Part shown: piece after piece, positions 1 through 8,839 of the stretch
How positions within the stretch are numbered: position 1 is the first letter of the stretch
Layout of the letters: each line of letters starts with the position of its first letter
Source: a virus
DNA: 53,296 nt
Virus record (IMG/VR): IMGVR_UViG_3300049484_000358
Location: 1 to 53,296 of that record
Reading direction: 5' to 3' (one strand)
Made by a program: the position numbers and the translations under genes
Notes under the pieces: model-generated
Databases searched by the model: none
What the model saw: only the letters and a program-made list of their open reading frames with translations
Told to the model about the DNA's origin: nothing

Positions 1-58
1 ACCCACACCCCCCCCCCCCCCCCCGGGGGGGGGGGGGGCCGGAAGATGTTTTTCAATC
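1..58. other. Homopolymer contig end
   Basis: A run of 17 C (8-24) is followed directly by 14 G (25-38). This is unlike the AT-rich sequence that follows and resembles a sequencing or library artefact more than a phage terminus. No gene lies here. The other contig end also has a G run, so the true genome ends or circular junction cannot be judged. Confidence 0.6.
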
Positions 59-74
59 TAGATATATCATACTC

Positions 75-330
75 CTTTTTTGTAATGAAGAACATCAGCT
101 ATTCTGTCACTTTTTGTAATGAAAGATTTTCAATGTTTTTATATGACATTCATTACATTTGTCATGCCAAGTAGTATGACATTTGTAATATTTTGTCATA
201 TTTTATGACATTTGATGTGATTGTAATGGTGTTTCATATGATTGTCATGCTGAAAAGCTGATGAAAGTAATTAAAATGTGTAACATTATACAAGAATGAA
301 TGTCACATTATACAACCTGACATTTGACTC
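75..330. repeat. TGTMATR iteron and operator cluster
   Basis: Very AT-rich non-coding DNA with repeated 7-mers of the form TGTAATG or TGTCATG on both strands: 81-87, 115-121, 151-157 (reverse), 160-166, 184-190, 194-200, 204-210 (reverse), 222-228, 243-249 and 301-307. Several are part of TGACATTTGT boxes like the early operators of the right arm, for example 177-186. Reverse-strand TATAATG repeats lie at about 284-313. The array could be a replication origin or a regulator-binding hub; the sequence does not decide which. Confidence 0.5.
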
Positions 331-679
331 TTTTTATCATGATTTTTATTTCCAGCAGTGGACAAAGCCCGAAAATAATTTTTGGGGAAAATTTGAAAAT
401 CATTTTCGGCGGCTCCCAGCTCTCCGGTTCCCTGTGCACAATTCACACCGATTACGTTAATTGTCTACAAACTGAAAATCTAAAAGTTTAACAATTAACA
501 CCTGTTATCTGCACAACTGCACACCTGACCACCACCAAGAAACTGCTAGAAACTGGGCTATTCTCCTCTCAGACAAAACATGTTATAATTAAACAGGCAG
601 CCGGTCTGCAGTTCTACTCGCACCTTTGCCTCTCCACGCTTTCGCGTGAAAACCCTGCTGGCAATGACCAAGGAGCACC
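331..679. other. Non-coding leader before the terminase operon
   Basis: No credible reading frame. It holds an inverted repeat around 369-411 (arms CCGAAAATNA), an 8-bp inverted repeat TTAATTGT/ACAATTAA (457-464 and 491-498), a promoter at 549-590, and a CCCTGCTG heptamer-type word at 653-660 just before the ribosome site of the first gene. Confidence 0.5.
549..590 (+). promoter_or_regulatory. Late-type promoter upstream of terminase genes
   Basis: A perfect -10 box TATAAT (584-589) preceded by TG (extended -10, 581-582). A TTCTCC element (561-566) sits 17 bp upstream at the -35 position. The block ACTGGGCTATTCTCCTCT (552-569) recurs exactly at 6501-6518, again 14 bases before TATAAT. Identical sequence and spacing in two places supports a real phage promoter class. 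Confidence 0.75.
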
Positions 680-1414
680 ATGCCCTCTTACGATTTACTT
701 CACCACACTGCCCAAGAGCAACATTTGACCGACCTTGAGCTGCGTTTTGTTATGCAATACTTAATTCATTTCAATGCAAAACGAGCCGCCGCAGAGGCGG
801 GGTACAATAGTGATCGACCTGGCGGCATAGCCGCTGAACTACTGCATAAACCCTATATCGTCAACGTCATCAAACAACGAATGAAAGACATGGTGATGGA
901 CGCCGACGAGGCCCTCGCCCGCTTAGCAGCCATTGCCCGGGCGGACATAACCGACTTTTACACTCTAAACCCTGCTACTGGTTTTTGGGAACCCGACATC
1001 CAGAGAATCAAAGACTCTGGAATGGGCTTCCTCGTTCGCAAAATTGAGCAAAACCGCTTCGGGACGTTAAACGTGGAATTCTACTCCGCCACAGAAGCTA
1101 TCCAATTAATCGCTAAGAATTTGGGCCTGCTTAAAGACGTGCCGCAGATCAACTTGAACGTGGCCCTTGGTGAATGGGCCCAATTCGTCAAGAAAGCCCG
1201 TGAACTGCCCCAGCCGGTTTCCAAGCTGCCGCCCGGTGCGGAAGAGGCTTACGCAAAACTCCGCCGTGACGTGGCGAACGCCGACATCGACCCCATGTCC
1301 ATCGGCCACTCCATCGATTCCATCGGAGATCCCACGCAACCCCTGCCAGACTCCACTTTGGCGGACATCATCGATGGCACCTTCACCGACAAACCCACCA
1401 CCGAAACCGACTAA
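680..1414 (+). CDS. terS: Terminase small subunit
   Basis: 244 residues. Probable small terminase, which recognises phage DNA and recruits the large subunit for packaging. The N-terminal part (about residues 15-75) has the helix-turn-helix pattern of the Terminase_2 family (LRFVMQYL, N-AKRAAAEAGY, a gap, then AAELLHKPYIVNVI). The C-terminal third is acidic and low in recognisable domains. The start is supported by an AAGGAG ribosome site at 670-675. It lies directly before the large terminase and its stop shares one base with that start (TAATG). First gene of the late operon, about 90 bases after the promoter. Confidence 0.85.
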   Translation: MPSYDLLHHTAQEQHLTDLELRFVMQYLIHFNAKRAAAEAGYNSDRPGGIAAELLHKPYIVNVIKQRMKDMVMDADEALARLAAIARADITDFYTLNPATGFWEPDIQRIKDSGMGFLVRKIEQNRFGTLNVEFYSATEAIQLIAKNLGLLKDVPQINLNVALGEWAQFVKKARELPQPVSKLPPGAEEAYAKLRRDVANADIDPMSIGHSIDSIGDPTQPLPDSTLADIIDGTFTDKPTTETD

Positions 1415-2880
1415 TGCAGCAGTCCCAAACCCTCACGGACTCCGACATCGACGCCTCTCTCCGCGAGGCGGAAATCTCACCCGCTGACGTGCTCTTCGAT
1501 CCCGAAGAATTCGCTGCCCATTTCCTGTGGATTCTCAACAAACAAAAGCAATCCACCCTGCTCCGCTACAACGCCGCCCAACGCCACTTCATGGCCCACC
1601 GAACTGGGCGTGACTTAATACTTAAAGCTCGCCAACTGGGTTTCTCCACCGCTGTGCAAGGCGAGATGTTCCGCCGCGCCATCACCAGTACTCGTACCAC
1701 GATGACAATGGCGCATGACGATCAAACCACCCAAAAACTCCGCCGCATCCAGGAACGGTTCTGGGAACACTGCCGCATCGCCACCGTCCAACCCGCCCGG
1801 GCCATCTCTAATGCGGTGTTGGTAACCTATCCGGACTTCGACTCCACTTGCGTAATTGCCACTGCTGGTTCGAAGGAAGCGGGTCGTGGTGACACATACA
1901 CTGACTTCCACGGCAGTGAAGTGGCATTCTGGCCCGATGCCGAACGCATCCTCGCAGGCGCGATGCAGGGTGGTGATCCCGACGTCGTACTCGAGTCCAC
2001 ACCAAATGGTTCCGTTGGTTGGTTCTATGAACGATGTATGGATGCCATGCGCGGTGATCCCACGTGGAAACTCCATTTTTATCCGTGGTGGTGGGACGTA
2101 GACTACAAACTGCCGCTCGCCGAAAATGAAAAGTTGGAATTCGACGATGAGGAAAAATATCTAATCGGTGAATACAACCTAACGGCAGAACAGATAAAGT
2201 GGCGCCGAAAAAAGAAAAGTGAACTCAAACGCCTCTTCCCACAAGAATATCCCGAATCACCCGAACTCTGTTTCCTCGGCAGTGGCGATTCCTACTTCGG
2301 TGACATCGAACGCTCCTTCGCCGCTCCCGCTTACGCGGAACCCAAACTGCTGTCGGAAGTTCGTGAATCAGGATTGGAAATTCCGCCTCACAAATACTCC
2401 GCCGGCCTCGACTGGGGCCAAGAAAATGATTACACTGTACTGTCAATACTTGACATCACTACAAAACAACAAGTGGATTTGTATCGAGTTAATCGACTCA
2501 GCTGGGGTGAAATTCGCAAACGCGTCGCCACCCGTCTCCATCACTGGGGTATCAAAACAGTCGTGGCGGAAGCCAACAGCATCGGCAGTGTAAACATCGA
2601 AGAACTTCGCAAACTCGAAATTTCCGTCGTCCCCTTCAACACCACCAACACCACCAAGTCCGACTTAATGTCCGACTTGTACAACGCTCTCCACGAAGAA
2701 AATTTAACCCTGCTGTCGCAACCTGACATCAAACACCAATTCAATTCATTTGTATCCACAAAACTTGCATCTGGTGCATGGCGCATCGCTGCCTCTGGCC
2801 ACGGCCACGACGACATCGTAATCGCCACCGGCCTTTCGTGGTTTGCGCGCAAATACATAAAGGTGCAAGTATGGCCGTAA
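1414..2880 (+). CDS. terL: Terminase large subunit (ATPase/nuclease)
   Basis: 488 residues. The packaging motor ATPase and DNA-cutting nuclease. The ATPase region has a Walker A-like element in LILKARQLGFST (about residues 67-80) and an acidic Walker B-like stretch around TDFHGSEVAFWPDAERI (about 165-180). The nuclease (RNase H-like) half shows SAGLDWGQENDYT (about 330), VVAEANS (about 387) and the late aspartates in GHGHDDIVIATGL (about 463). Length is normal for the family. It overlaps the small subunit by one base and the next gene by 10 bases. Confidence 0.93.
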   Translation: MQQSQTLTDSDIDASLREAEISPADVLFDPEEFAAHFLWILNKQKQSTLLRYNAAQRHFMAHRTGRDLILKARQLGFSTAVQGEMFRRAITSTRTTMTMAHDDQTTQKLRRIQERFWEHCRIATVQPARAISNAVLVTYPDFDSTCVIATAGSKEAGRGDTYTDFHGSEVAFWPDAERILAGAMQGGDPDVVLESTPNGSVGWFYERCMDAMRGDPTWKLHFYPWWWDVDYKLPLAENEKLEFDDEEKYLIGEYNLTAEQIKWRRKKKSELKRLFPQEYPESPELCFLGSGDSYFGDIERSFAAPAYAEPKLLSEVRESGLEIPPHKYSAGLDWGQENDYTVLSILDITTKQQVDLYRVNRLSWGEIRKRVATRLHHWGIKTVVAEANSIGSVNIEELRKLEISVVPFNTTNTTKSDLMSDLYNALHEENLTLLSQPDIKHQFNSFVSTKLASGAWRIAASGHGHDDIVIATGLSWFARKYIKVQVWP

Positions 2881-3197
2881 AAGTCGAACCCCAATTAAAA
2901 CCCACTGCTGGCATGATCACCATTCCAATTACCTATGGTATTTGGATTATTGGTCAAGGATGGCTTCGTGACACCAACGGCCGTTACTTCGCAGACCCCC
3001 GACTCGACTACGCCAAAACTGCACTGAAAATGTGGGTGGTAAACAAAAACACTGCGCGCATTGAACTGATCGACGATAGTATGATCGGTTTACAATCATT
3101 GTTTATTGAACGAGAACGGTATAAAATTGAACAGCGTGCAAGTAACAAGTCGTTGTTGTCCCGATTACGGAGATACTTATATGGCTTACTGGGATGA
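2871..3197 (+). CDS. Hypothetical protein between terminase and portal
   Basis: 108 residues; not recognised. It starts inside the end of the large terminase gene (AAGGTG ribosome site six bases before ATG) and runs 17 bases into the portal gene, so it is translated as part of the packaging/head operon. The C-terminus is basic (RASNKSLLSRLRR). No transmembrane segment or zinc motif is obvious. Position suggests an accessory packaging or head protein, but this is inference. Confidence 0.7.
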   Translation: MAVKVEPQLKPTAGMITIPITYGIWIIGQGWLRDTNGRYFADPRLDYAKTALKMWVVNKNTARIELIDDSMIGLQSLFIERERYKIEQRASNKSLLSRLRRYLYGLLG

Positions 3198-4737
3198 ATT
3201 ACGCCAATCAGATGCATACAAACCGTATACGGGAGAAAAAACCCACTCTACGGCTTTCGCCGCTCAATATCCACTTTATGAGCAGCAAACACCACAATAC
3301 ACTTCGCCCTCACCTTATTCACTAGCGCAGCAGGGTTATCGTACCAACACCCTAATTTACGCATGCATTGAAAAACGCCTGCGTGCTGTCGGTGGTGCAC
3401 CGATGCTCATTTACGATACCACATCATCTTTGCCAACAGTTGTGAATGGGCTTAAAGAGCACGGGGTTCTAAAGAATCCCAATGATCGTTTAAGTGAGCG
3501 GCAGTTCTGGCAGATCACCCAATTATATCTCGACATCTCAGGCTTTTCCGCCTGGGAAATCGAATTTAACAATGCTGGTGAACCAATTCGTTTATGGCCG
3601 ATGCGCTCCGATTGGTGTTCGTTTATGCGAGGCGACGGCCGTCCACTGCGTGCCGTCCGCTACCAGCCATACGGACTTCCATACCAAGACATACCGATCG
3701 AAAACGTCCTACTCTTCCAGTACTTTGATCCGCTCTTCCCACTGCTGAAAGGCTATAGTCCGACTATGGCCGCCCTGCGGGATATTTCTGTCGATAGCGG
3801 TATGACCCAATTCCTGTACAAATTCATTAGTGAAGGTGCGAGATTTTCCGGGTTGCTCACCACCGAACAAGACTTAGATGACATTGAAGCGGAACGCATT
3901 AGACAACGGTGGACCACCCAGCATGGTGGTGTTGAAAATTGGAATAACATCGCCGTACTTGGTCGTGGTGCTTCGTACCAAAACACCAGCATGAGTTTTA
4001 ATGATATGGCTTTTCCAGAACTCGATGGACGTACTGAAGCGCGCATTTGTATGGCATTCGGAATTTCACCAATTCTTATTGGTACCAAAATTGGTCTTGA
4101 TGCTTCAACATACTCCAACTACGCGCAAGCTCGTCGGGCGTGGTATGAAGAGTGGGTTACACCGCAGTGGGAATTCTTAGCCGAACAGTTTGGGTCACAA
4201 ATGCTTCGAACAGAAAAACCTGGTGGCGTGTATGTTGCAAATACCGCATACTCCTGTGCATTCAATACCAGAAATGTAGCCGCCCTGCAAGAGAATAGGG
4301 ACTTAGCATTTCGCCGTGCAGTATCCGCCGTGCGCGCGAACCTGCTCACTCGCGATCAAGGCCTGCAGGAAATTGGTCTCGATCCCGTGGATAACAAACG
4401 TGTTTACATCGGCGCCGCAATCCGTGTCGGCGAAGATACCACCGGAACGTTACTATCAAATATCGAGGGAGTGGATATCGACGATATAACTCCAGATGGT
4501 GAAGATTCACAAGGAGACTTTGCAGTTACCAATAGTGTATTTGGTACCGGTAAAGAACAGCAGTTTCCAAATGACCTGCAAACGGCAGATCCAGCGCAAG
4601 CGTTGGAAGAACGGCAGTTTAAAGCTTTCGCCCACAAACGCATTCGTGAAGGTAAACCCGAAGAGCTTCACAACTTCAGTTGGAAAAACACGCCTCCAGC
4701 GCAAATACCCCTGCTGATTGAAAAATATTCAAAATGA
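3181..4737 (+). CDS. Portal protein
   Basis: 518 residues. Portal, the twelve-part ring at one capsid vertex through which DNA passes. The pattern NTLIYACIEKRLRAVGGAPMLIY (about residues 53-76) and the following NPNDRLSERQFW segment are typical of HK97-type portals (Phage_portal family). The central AFGISPILIG stretch (about residue 300) is also usual. Start chosen at 3181 because an ACGGAG ribosome site is eight bases upstream; an in-frame start at 3106 lacks one. Order TerS-TerL-portal supports the call. The stop overlaps the next start as ATGA. Confidence 0.93.
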   Translation: MAYWDELRQSDAYKPYTGEKTHSTAFAAQYPLYEQQTPQYTSPSPYSLAQQGYRTNTLIYACIEKRLRAVGGAPMLIYDTTSSLPTVVNGLKEHGVLKNPNDRLSERQFWQITQLYLDISGFSAWEIEFNNAGEPIRLWPMRSDWCSFMRGDGRPLRAVRYQPYGLPYQDIPIENVLLFQYFDPLFPLLKGYSPTMAALRDISVDSGMTQFLYKFISEGARFSGLLTTEQDLDDIEAERIRQRWTTQHGGVENWNNIAVLGRGASYQNTSMSFNDMAFPELDGRTEARICMAFGISPILIGTKIGLDASTYSNYAQARRAWYEEWVTPQWEFLAEQFGSQMLRTEKPGGVYVANTAYSCAFNTRNVAALQENRDLAFRRAVSAVRANLLTRDQGLQEIGLDPVDNKRVYIGAAIRVGEDTTGTLLSNIEGVDIDDITPDGEDSQGDFAVTNSVFGTGKEQQFPNDLQTADPAQALEERQFKAFAHKRIREGKPEELHNFSWKNTPPAQIPLLIEKYSK

Positions 4738-5270
4738 TAACCATTGAGATAGACGTTCAAGACGTTAAAGAATTGTACGAGGATTTAACCCCTCGTCGAA
4801 TTGCTATTGCTTTACGACGAGCCGTAAAACGTTTATCACCATTAGCCATAGAATATGCAAGCCAACCTACTGAAGGTTGGGATCATGATGTATCCTTTTT
4901 AGTTCGTCCAAATGTTCATGCTGGATCCGATGAAGCTAGTCTTGAAATATCCACTGATGATGAAATATATAATTGGATAGATAAAGGAACTCCTCCACAC
5001 AAGATTGTTGCTAAACGTGGAAAATCACTGAAATTTTTGGGCGAACCTAATAAAATGTATCAACCAAAAACGATGCCGTACAGTTTAGCATCGCAAGAGT
5101 TGATATACGAAGGTACTGAAATACAACCAGCTTATGTAATGCATCCTGGAGTTGAAGCTCGTGAATTTGGACCTGAAATTCTAATGTATCTATATCCAGA
5201 TATGGTACCAATAGTGCGTGAAGAATTATCGGCTGCATGGTCACGCCAGCAAAACTATAGACCGAGATAG
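4734..5270 (+). CDS. HK97 gp10-like protein
   Basis: 178 residues. Resembles the HK97 gp10-like group of tail-completion or neck proteins. It has a helical N-terminus, then WIDKGTPPHKIVAK (about residues 82-95) and the characteristic late motif AYVMHPGVEAREF (about 137-149). Here it lies right after the portal instead of after the connectors, which is less common. ATGA overlap with the portal gene shows coupled translation. The fold assignment rests on the HPG-x-EAR-F motif alone. Confidence 0.6.
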   Translation: MITIEIDVQDVKELYEDLTPRRIAIALRRAVKRLSPLAIEYASQPTEGWDHDVSFLVRPNVHAGSDEASLEISTDDEIYNWIDKGTPPHKIVAKRGKSLKFLGEPNKMYQPKTMPYSLASQELIYEGTEIQPAYVMHPGVEAREFGPEILMYLYPDMVPIVREELSAAWSRQQNYRPR

Positions 5271-5280
5271 TGGAGGTTAG

Positions 5281-5784
5281 ATGTTACTCAAACCTGAAAT
5301 TCGAAATATGTTGAAAGAACAAATTACCGTAGAACTAACTAATATGGCGTTCTATAGGCAGTGCGGCCTGGTTTTGGACAATGCGGGCTGGTTTGGATCA
5401 GCCAAATGGTTCTTAAAACAGTCATCGGAAGAGCAAGAACACTCCGATACTATCGCCAAGTACTTCTTGGACCGTTCAAGGGACGCTGACCTTGGGGTGA
5501 CTTTTTATAGCCATGTTATAGTACCTGATCTGCCAGAAACTGTCCTGTTATCCATGTTTCAAGCTGTTTATGTAGCTGAATTGGCTAATACGGAACGCCT
5601 CTTAGGCATTTATGAAGCCGCTATGATGACTATGGACTTCCAAACAACCTCATTCCTACATAGTTTTATTATTGAGCAATCAAATTCTGAAGCGGAAATA
5701 ACAACCCTGCTGGCCAGGTTGGAAACAATGACCGGTGACCGTGCTGCCTTAGAGGCATTTGATCAAAGTCTAGTGATAGACTAA
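5281..5784 (+). CDS. Ferritin-like iron-storage protein
   Basis: 167 residues, the usual length of a bacterial ferritin. Ferritins oxidise Fe(II) at a di-iron centre and store the iron inside a protein shell. The four-helix pattern and ferroxidase ligands are visible: E18, then E51-x-x-H54 in SSEEQEHSDTIAKYF, E100 in VYVAELANTE, and Q133 in SFIIEQSNSE, matching the E17, E50, H53, E94 and Q127 set of E. coli FtnA. A GGAGG ribosome site precedes ATG. It is an unexpected gene among head genes, between the gp10-like protein and a methyltransferase. It could be a virion component or an infection-time iron handler. The family call is strong; the role is unknown. Confidence 0.85.
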   Translation: MLLKPEIRNMLKEQITVELTNMAFYRQCGLVLDNAGWFGSAKWFLKQSSEEQEHSDTIAKYFLDRSRDADLGVTFYSHVIVPDLPETVLLSMFQAVYVAELANTERLLGIYEAAMMTMDFQTTSFLHSFIIEQSNSEAEITTLLARLETMTGDRAALEAFDQSLVID

Positions 5785-5811
5785 TTATTCGGCAATGTAC
5801 CGGAGGTACCA

Positions 5812-6498
5812 ATGAGTAAGTTAGCGCAAGATCTTAAAACGCATATCCTGCAAGGTGATCCATACGAGAAGTTTGACTGGAGAAAATATCCAGATGATAT
5901 ATCTGGAGGTGAAATTTATCCAGACATGAAAGAAATTCTCGACTTGGTGAAACCTAATTTTGTAATTGAAGTTGGAACCTGGAAAGGTGCATCAGCTATA
6001 CATATGGCAGATGTACTTGCAATGCAGGGTAACAAAGATTTTACGATTCTTTGTATTGATACGTGGTTAGGTTCAATTGAACATTATATCATAGATCCAA
6101 GTAATCCCACTTGGGGGTTATCTGAACGAGTGTTCGGTGTTCCAACTACATATTATCAATTTCTTTCAAACGTTTGTCGTCGGGGCCTGCAGGAAAATAT
6201 CGTTCCATTTCCTAACACATCAGCAATCGCATATCAATGGTTTGTAATGCAGGAATCGCTGCAAGCTGATTTCATTTTCATTGATGCCGATCACAGTGAA
6301 GATGAGTGTTATCTCGATATTAAACGATGGTACGAAATGCTAGCTCCTGGTGGTGTTATGGCTGGTGATGATTTTGATCCGGCTTTTCATGGCGTCATTG
6401 CTGCTGTAAATAAATTCAGTCGTGAAATGCATCTTAAGTTCATTCGAACAGAATACCGACATTGGATGATTCAAAAACCTCCAATTAAAAACTCATGA
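5812..6498 (+). CDS. Class I SAM-dependent methyltransferase
   Basis: 228 residues. Rossmann-type methyltransferase of the Methyltransf_24/CmcI-like kind, which use S-adenosylmethionine on small molecules, sugars or lipids. Visible motifs: FVIEVGTWKGASAIHMA (motif I, about residues 53-69), ILCIDTWLGS (about 80-90), FIFIDADHSEDECYLDI (about 153-169) and LAPGGVMAGDD (about 178-188). A GGAGG site precedes the start. It ends just before the second late promoter. The substrate is unknown; it could act on virion glycans or a host metabolite. Confidence 0.8.
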   Translation: MSKLAQDLKTHILQGDPYEKFDWRKYPDDISGGEIYPDMKEILDLVKPNFVIEVGTWKGASAIHMADVLAMQGNKDFTILCIDTWLGSIEHYIIDPSNPTWGLSERVFGVPTTYYQFLSNVCRRGLQENIVPFPNTSAIAYQWFVMQESLQADFIFIDADHSEDECYLDIKRWYEMLAPGGVMAGDDFDPAFHGVIAAVNKFSREMHLKFIRTEYRHWMIQKPPIKNS

Positions 6499-6540
6499 AA
6501 ACTGGGCTATTCTCCTCTTGGGGTTTTCATGATATAATTA
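6497..6540 (+). promoter_or_regulatory. Second late-type promoter, before the capsid genes
   Basis: Repeats the promoter at 549-590: block ACTGGGCTATTCTCCTCT (6501-6518), a 14-base gap, then TATAAT (6533-6538) with an extended TG (6530-6531). The intervening bases differ between the two copies, so the conserved parts are functional rather than a recent duplication. Here TGAAAAC and GTTTTCA also form an inverted repeat around the -35 region (6496-6529). It would boost protease and capsid expression. Confidence 0.75.
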
Positions 6541-6580
6541 GTTAGTAAGGACACAGCGTCCGGTTTACGGAGAAATACGC

Positions 6581-7366
6581 ATGAATGATACAGTTAAAAA
6601 CGCAATGCAAGCAGCCGCCAAAGTAATGTCGGCTACTGGTGACGAATCTGGTGGAAACTGGATCCTGTCCGATGATAAAAAATCCAAAGTTTGCAAAGAC
6701 TGCGGCGTGTCATTTGGATTAAATGAAAAACACGAATGCAAACCTGCTGGAAAATCTTTGGATGTCACTTACGCCAAATCCATGGGACTTGGTATTCCGG
6801 ATGACCAGCTTTCAAAACTTCTGGCGGTTAAAACTGTTGGGACAAATCGTATTTTTCATTATGCGTTTTTATGGGGTAACCCAAACGTCACTGACATTGA
6901 ACAAGAATACTTCACCAAATCCACAGATTTGTGGGATAAGGTTATGAAGGGTGTAACCCGCCCGCTGACCTGGGACCACGCAATGGATCTGTCCATGAAA
7001 GCCGATCCAGTCATCGGTAAAACTTTGGAATATGGCGATGATGATCTTGGCCGTTGGGCTATTTCACAGTTGGATACCGCCCATGCATATCGGGCTGCGA
7101 TCGACATGCTGATTGAGGCGGGTGTGCTCGGTAGTTCGAGTGATTCAGCTCCACAGTATGTTGAAAAAGTGCAAACAGGTAAATCATACTGGCTTAAGAC
7201 GTGGCCGTGGTTTGCTACTGCTTTGACGGTAACACCCTGCGAACCTCGCATGGTTGAGACCGTCGATTATTTTAAATCGATCGGGATTGAAATTCCAAAC
7301 CCAGAGGCGCCTGTGTCGCAGACGCGGGAAATGGTTCTAAAAGCCCGTCGTATTTTCACTCTTTAA
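6581..7366 (+). CDS. Prohead protease with N-terminal zinc-finger-like segment
   Basis: 261 residues. Probable capsid maturation serine protease (HK97 prohead protease type), which trims the capsid precursor. Candidate catalytic residues are H133 in PLTWDHAM and serines 185-187 in GVLGSSSDSAP; YWLKTWPWFATALTVTPCEPR is the expected downstream block. The N-terminus is unusual: C38-x2-C41-x9-H51-x-C53 looks like a small zinc-binding module. The gene has a GGAG site and follows the second late promoter, directly upstream of the capsid gene. Confidence 0.8.
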   Translation: MNDTVKNAMQAAAKVMSATGDESGGNWILSDDKKSKVCKDCGVSFGLNEKHECKPAGKSLDVTYAKSMGLGIPDDQLSKLLAVKTVGTNRIFHYAFLWGNPNVTDIEQEYFTKSTDLWDKVMKGVTRPLTWDHAMDLSMKADPVIGKTLEYGDDDLGRWAISQLDTAHAYRAAIDMLIEAGVLGSSSDSAPQYVEKVQTGKSYWLKTWPWFATALTVTPCEPRMVETVDYFKSIGIEIPNPEAPVSQTREMVLKARRIFTL

Positions 7367-7379
7367 TTGGAGAAAAGGT

Positions 7380-8780
7380 ATGACTACTAAGTTGCAAGTT
7401 GAACTCAAAAACCTCCGGGATCAAGCGCTCCAGATCGAAAAAGATCAGGGCGAAGCCTCGTGGACGGAGGATGCTCTCAAAACCTATACTGGCATCGTTG
7501 ATCGTGCCGAGGTTATTCGCTCTCAGATTGATGCTCAGACCCGCATGGATGCGGTGAAGAAATGGTCTGAGGAATCTGATGGTCGTTCATTTGTCAATGC
7601 AGGGTTTAACCGCGTTGCCGGTCCTGGTGAAGGCATCATCCCTGGCGTTGGTGATGACAATGGTGAGATGGTTGCGTACAGTGAAGTTGGCGAGCAGAAC
7701 CTCGCCATTCTCAAGTCCGCCGCTTACCGTGATGCTTATGCCCAGCACATCCGCGCCAAATCCAAATACGGTCCCGATTGGCGGGCTGGTTTAAAAGCCG
7801 GCGCTATGAAGGTTCTTTCCGCGGGTACTGATGAGTCCGGCGGCTTTTGGATGCCTCCAGATTACCGCAGTGAACTGATCAAGAAAATGGCCGCCGGCGC
7901 GACTGTTCGCCCAAATGCCACCGTTATCACTACCGGTACTGACCTGGTCACCTTCCCGACGGTTAAGTACACCACCGATCAGAAGTATACCTCTGGTGTT
8001 CGTTTTGCTTGGAATGGTGACGCCCCTGCCGCAAACATTTCAGAATCGACGAACCCAGTTGCTGGACGCGATTTGATTCCAGTCCATGTAGCTACCGCCG
8101 CGATCTTCCTGGCCCGTTCAATGATGGAAGACAACAGCTTCGACGTTCTCGGATACATTTCCGAGCTCATGTCCGAAGCCTTCACCTTGGGTGAAGAAGA
8201 CACTTTCTGGACCGGCGATGGTGCAGGTAAACCAGAGGGTATTATGTCTCATGCACAGGCCGCCGTTGCTAATGGAACTGGCGACGGTATGCTGATCAAT
8301 TCTGGCCATGCCACGGGTATTGTGTGGGGTGCAACAAATGCTCCTACGACTTACGTTACCAAGGGTGTTCTCGGCCTGGAAAATGCACTGCCTCCGCAGT
8401 ACGAAAACAACGCCAAGTGGTTCGCCAACAAGAATACCTATTCCACGATTCGTGGATTGGTTGACAGTCAGGCTCGCCCGCTGTGGCAGCAGACCGACGC
8501 TCCAGGTCTCACCAACTACGTTAGGGGTCTCCCCTCCACCTTGCTTGGTTATGACGTTGTAAAGAGTCAGTTCCTCGCCGATCTCGGTGTAGGCGGCAAC
8601 AAGGCTATGGCCTTCGGCGATCTTCGCGGTTACTACATCGCCGATCGTGTTGGTATCTCTATCGAGGTCTTCCGTGAAGTTCTCGGCCTGCGTGACCTGG
8701 TTGCCGTGTATGCCCGCAAACGCGTTGGTGGACAACTGCTCCACCCCTGGCGCGTCAAGGTCATGCAGTGCGCTGCGTAA
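7380..8780 (+). CDS. Major capsid protein (HK97 fold)
   Basis: 466 residues. Shell-forming capsid protein. The first 130 or so residues are helical and charged (LKNLRDQALQIEKDQGE), as in HK97 proteins whose N-terminal delta domain acts as a scaffold and is removed by the protease. The mature part probably begins near MKVLSAGTDESGGFWMPPDY (about residue 141). Later blocks WTGDGAGKPEGIM (about 278-290) and YYIADRVGISIEVFRE (about 420-435) are typical of the family. Codon use is more GC-rich than in neighbouring genes, as expected for high expression. Ribosome site GGAGAAAAGGT. Confidence 0.93.
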   Translation: MTTKLQVELKNLRDQALQIEKDQGEASWTEDALKTYTGIVDRAEVIRSQIDAQTRMDAVKKWSEESDGRSFVNAGFNRVAGPGEGIIPGVGDDNGEMVAYSEVGEQNLAILKSAAYRDAYAQHIRAKSKYGPDWRAGLKAGAMKVLSAGTDESGGFWMPPDYRSELIKKMAAGATVRPNATVITTGTDLVTFPTVKYTTDQKYTSGVRFAWNGDAPAANISESTNPVAGRDLIPVHVATAAIFLARSMMEDNSFDVLGYISELMSEAFTLGEEDTFWTGDGAGKPEGIMSHAQAAVANGTGDGMLINSGHATGIVWGATNAPTTYVTKGVLGLENALPPQYENNAKWFANKNTYSTIRGLVDSQARPLWQQTDAPGLTNYVRGLPSTLLGYDVVKSQFLADLGVGGNKAMAFGDLRGYYIADRVGISIEVFREVLGLRDLVAVYARKRVGGQLLHPWRVKVMQCAA

Positions 8781-8839
8781 CCTCCTAAGGTTAACGTCCA
8801 ACTCATTGAAAACAAGACGAACCAAAAAGGAATTAACAA

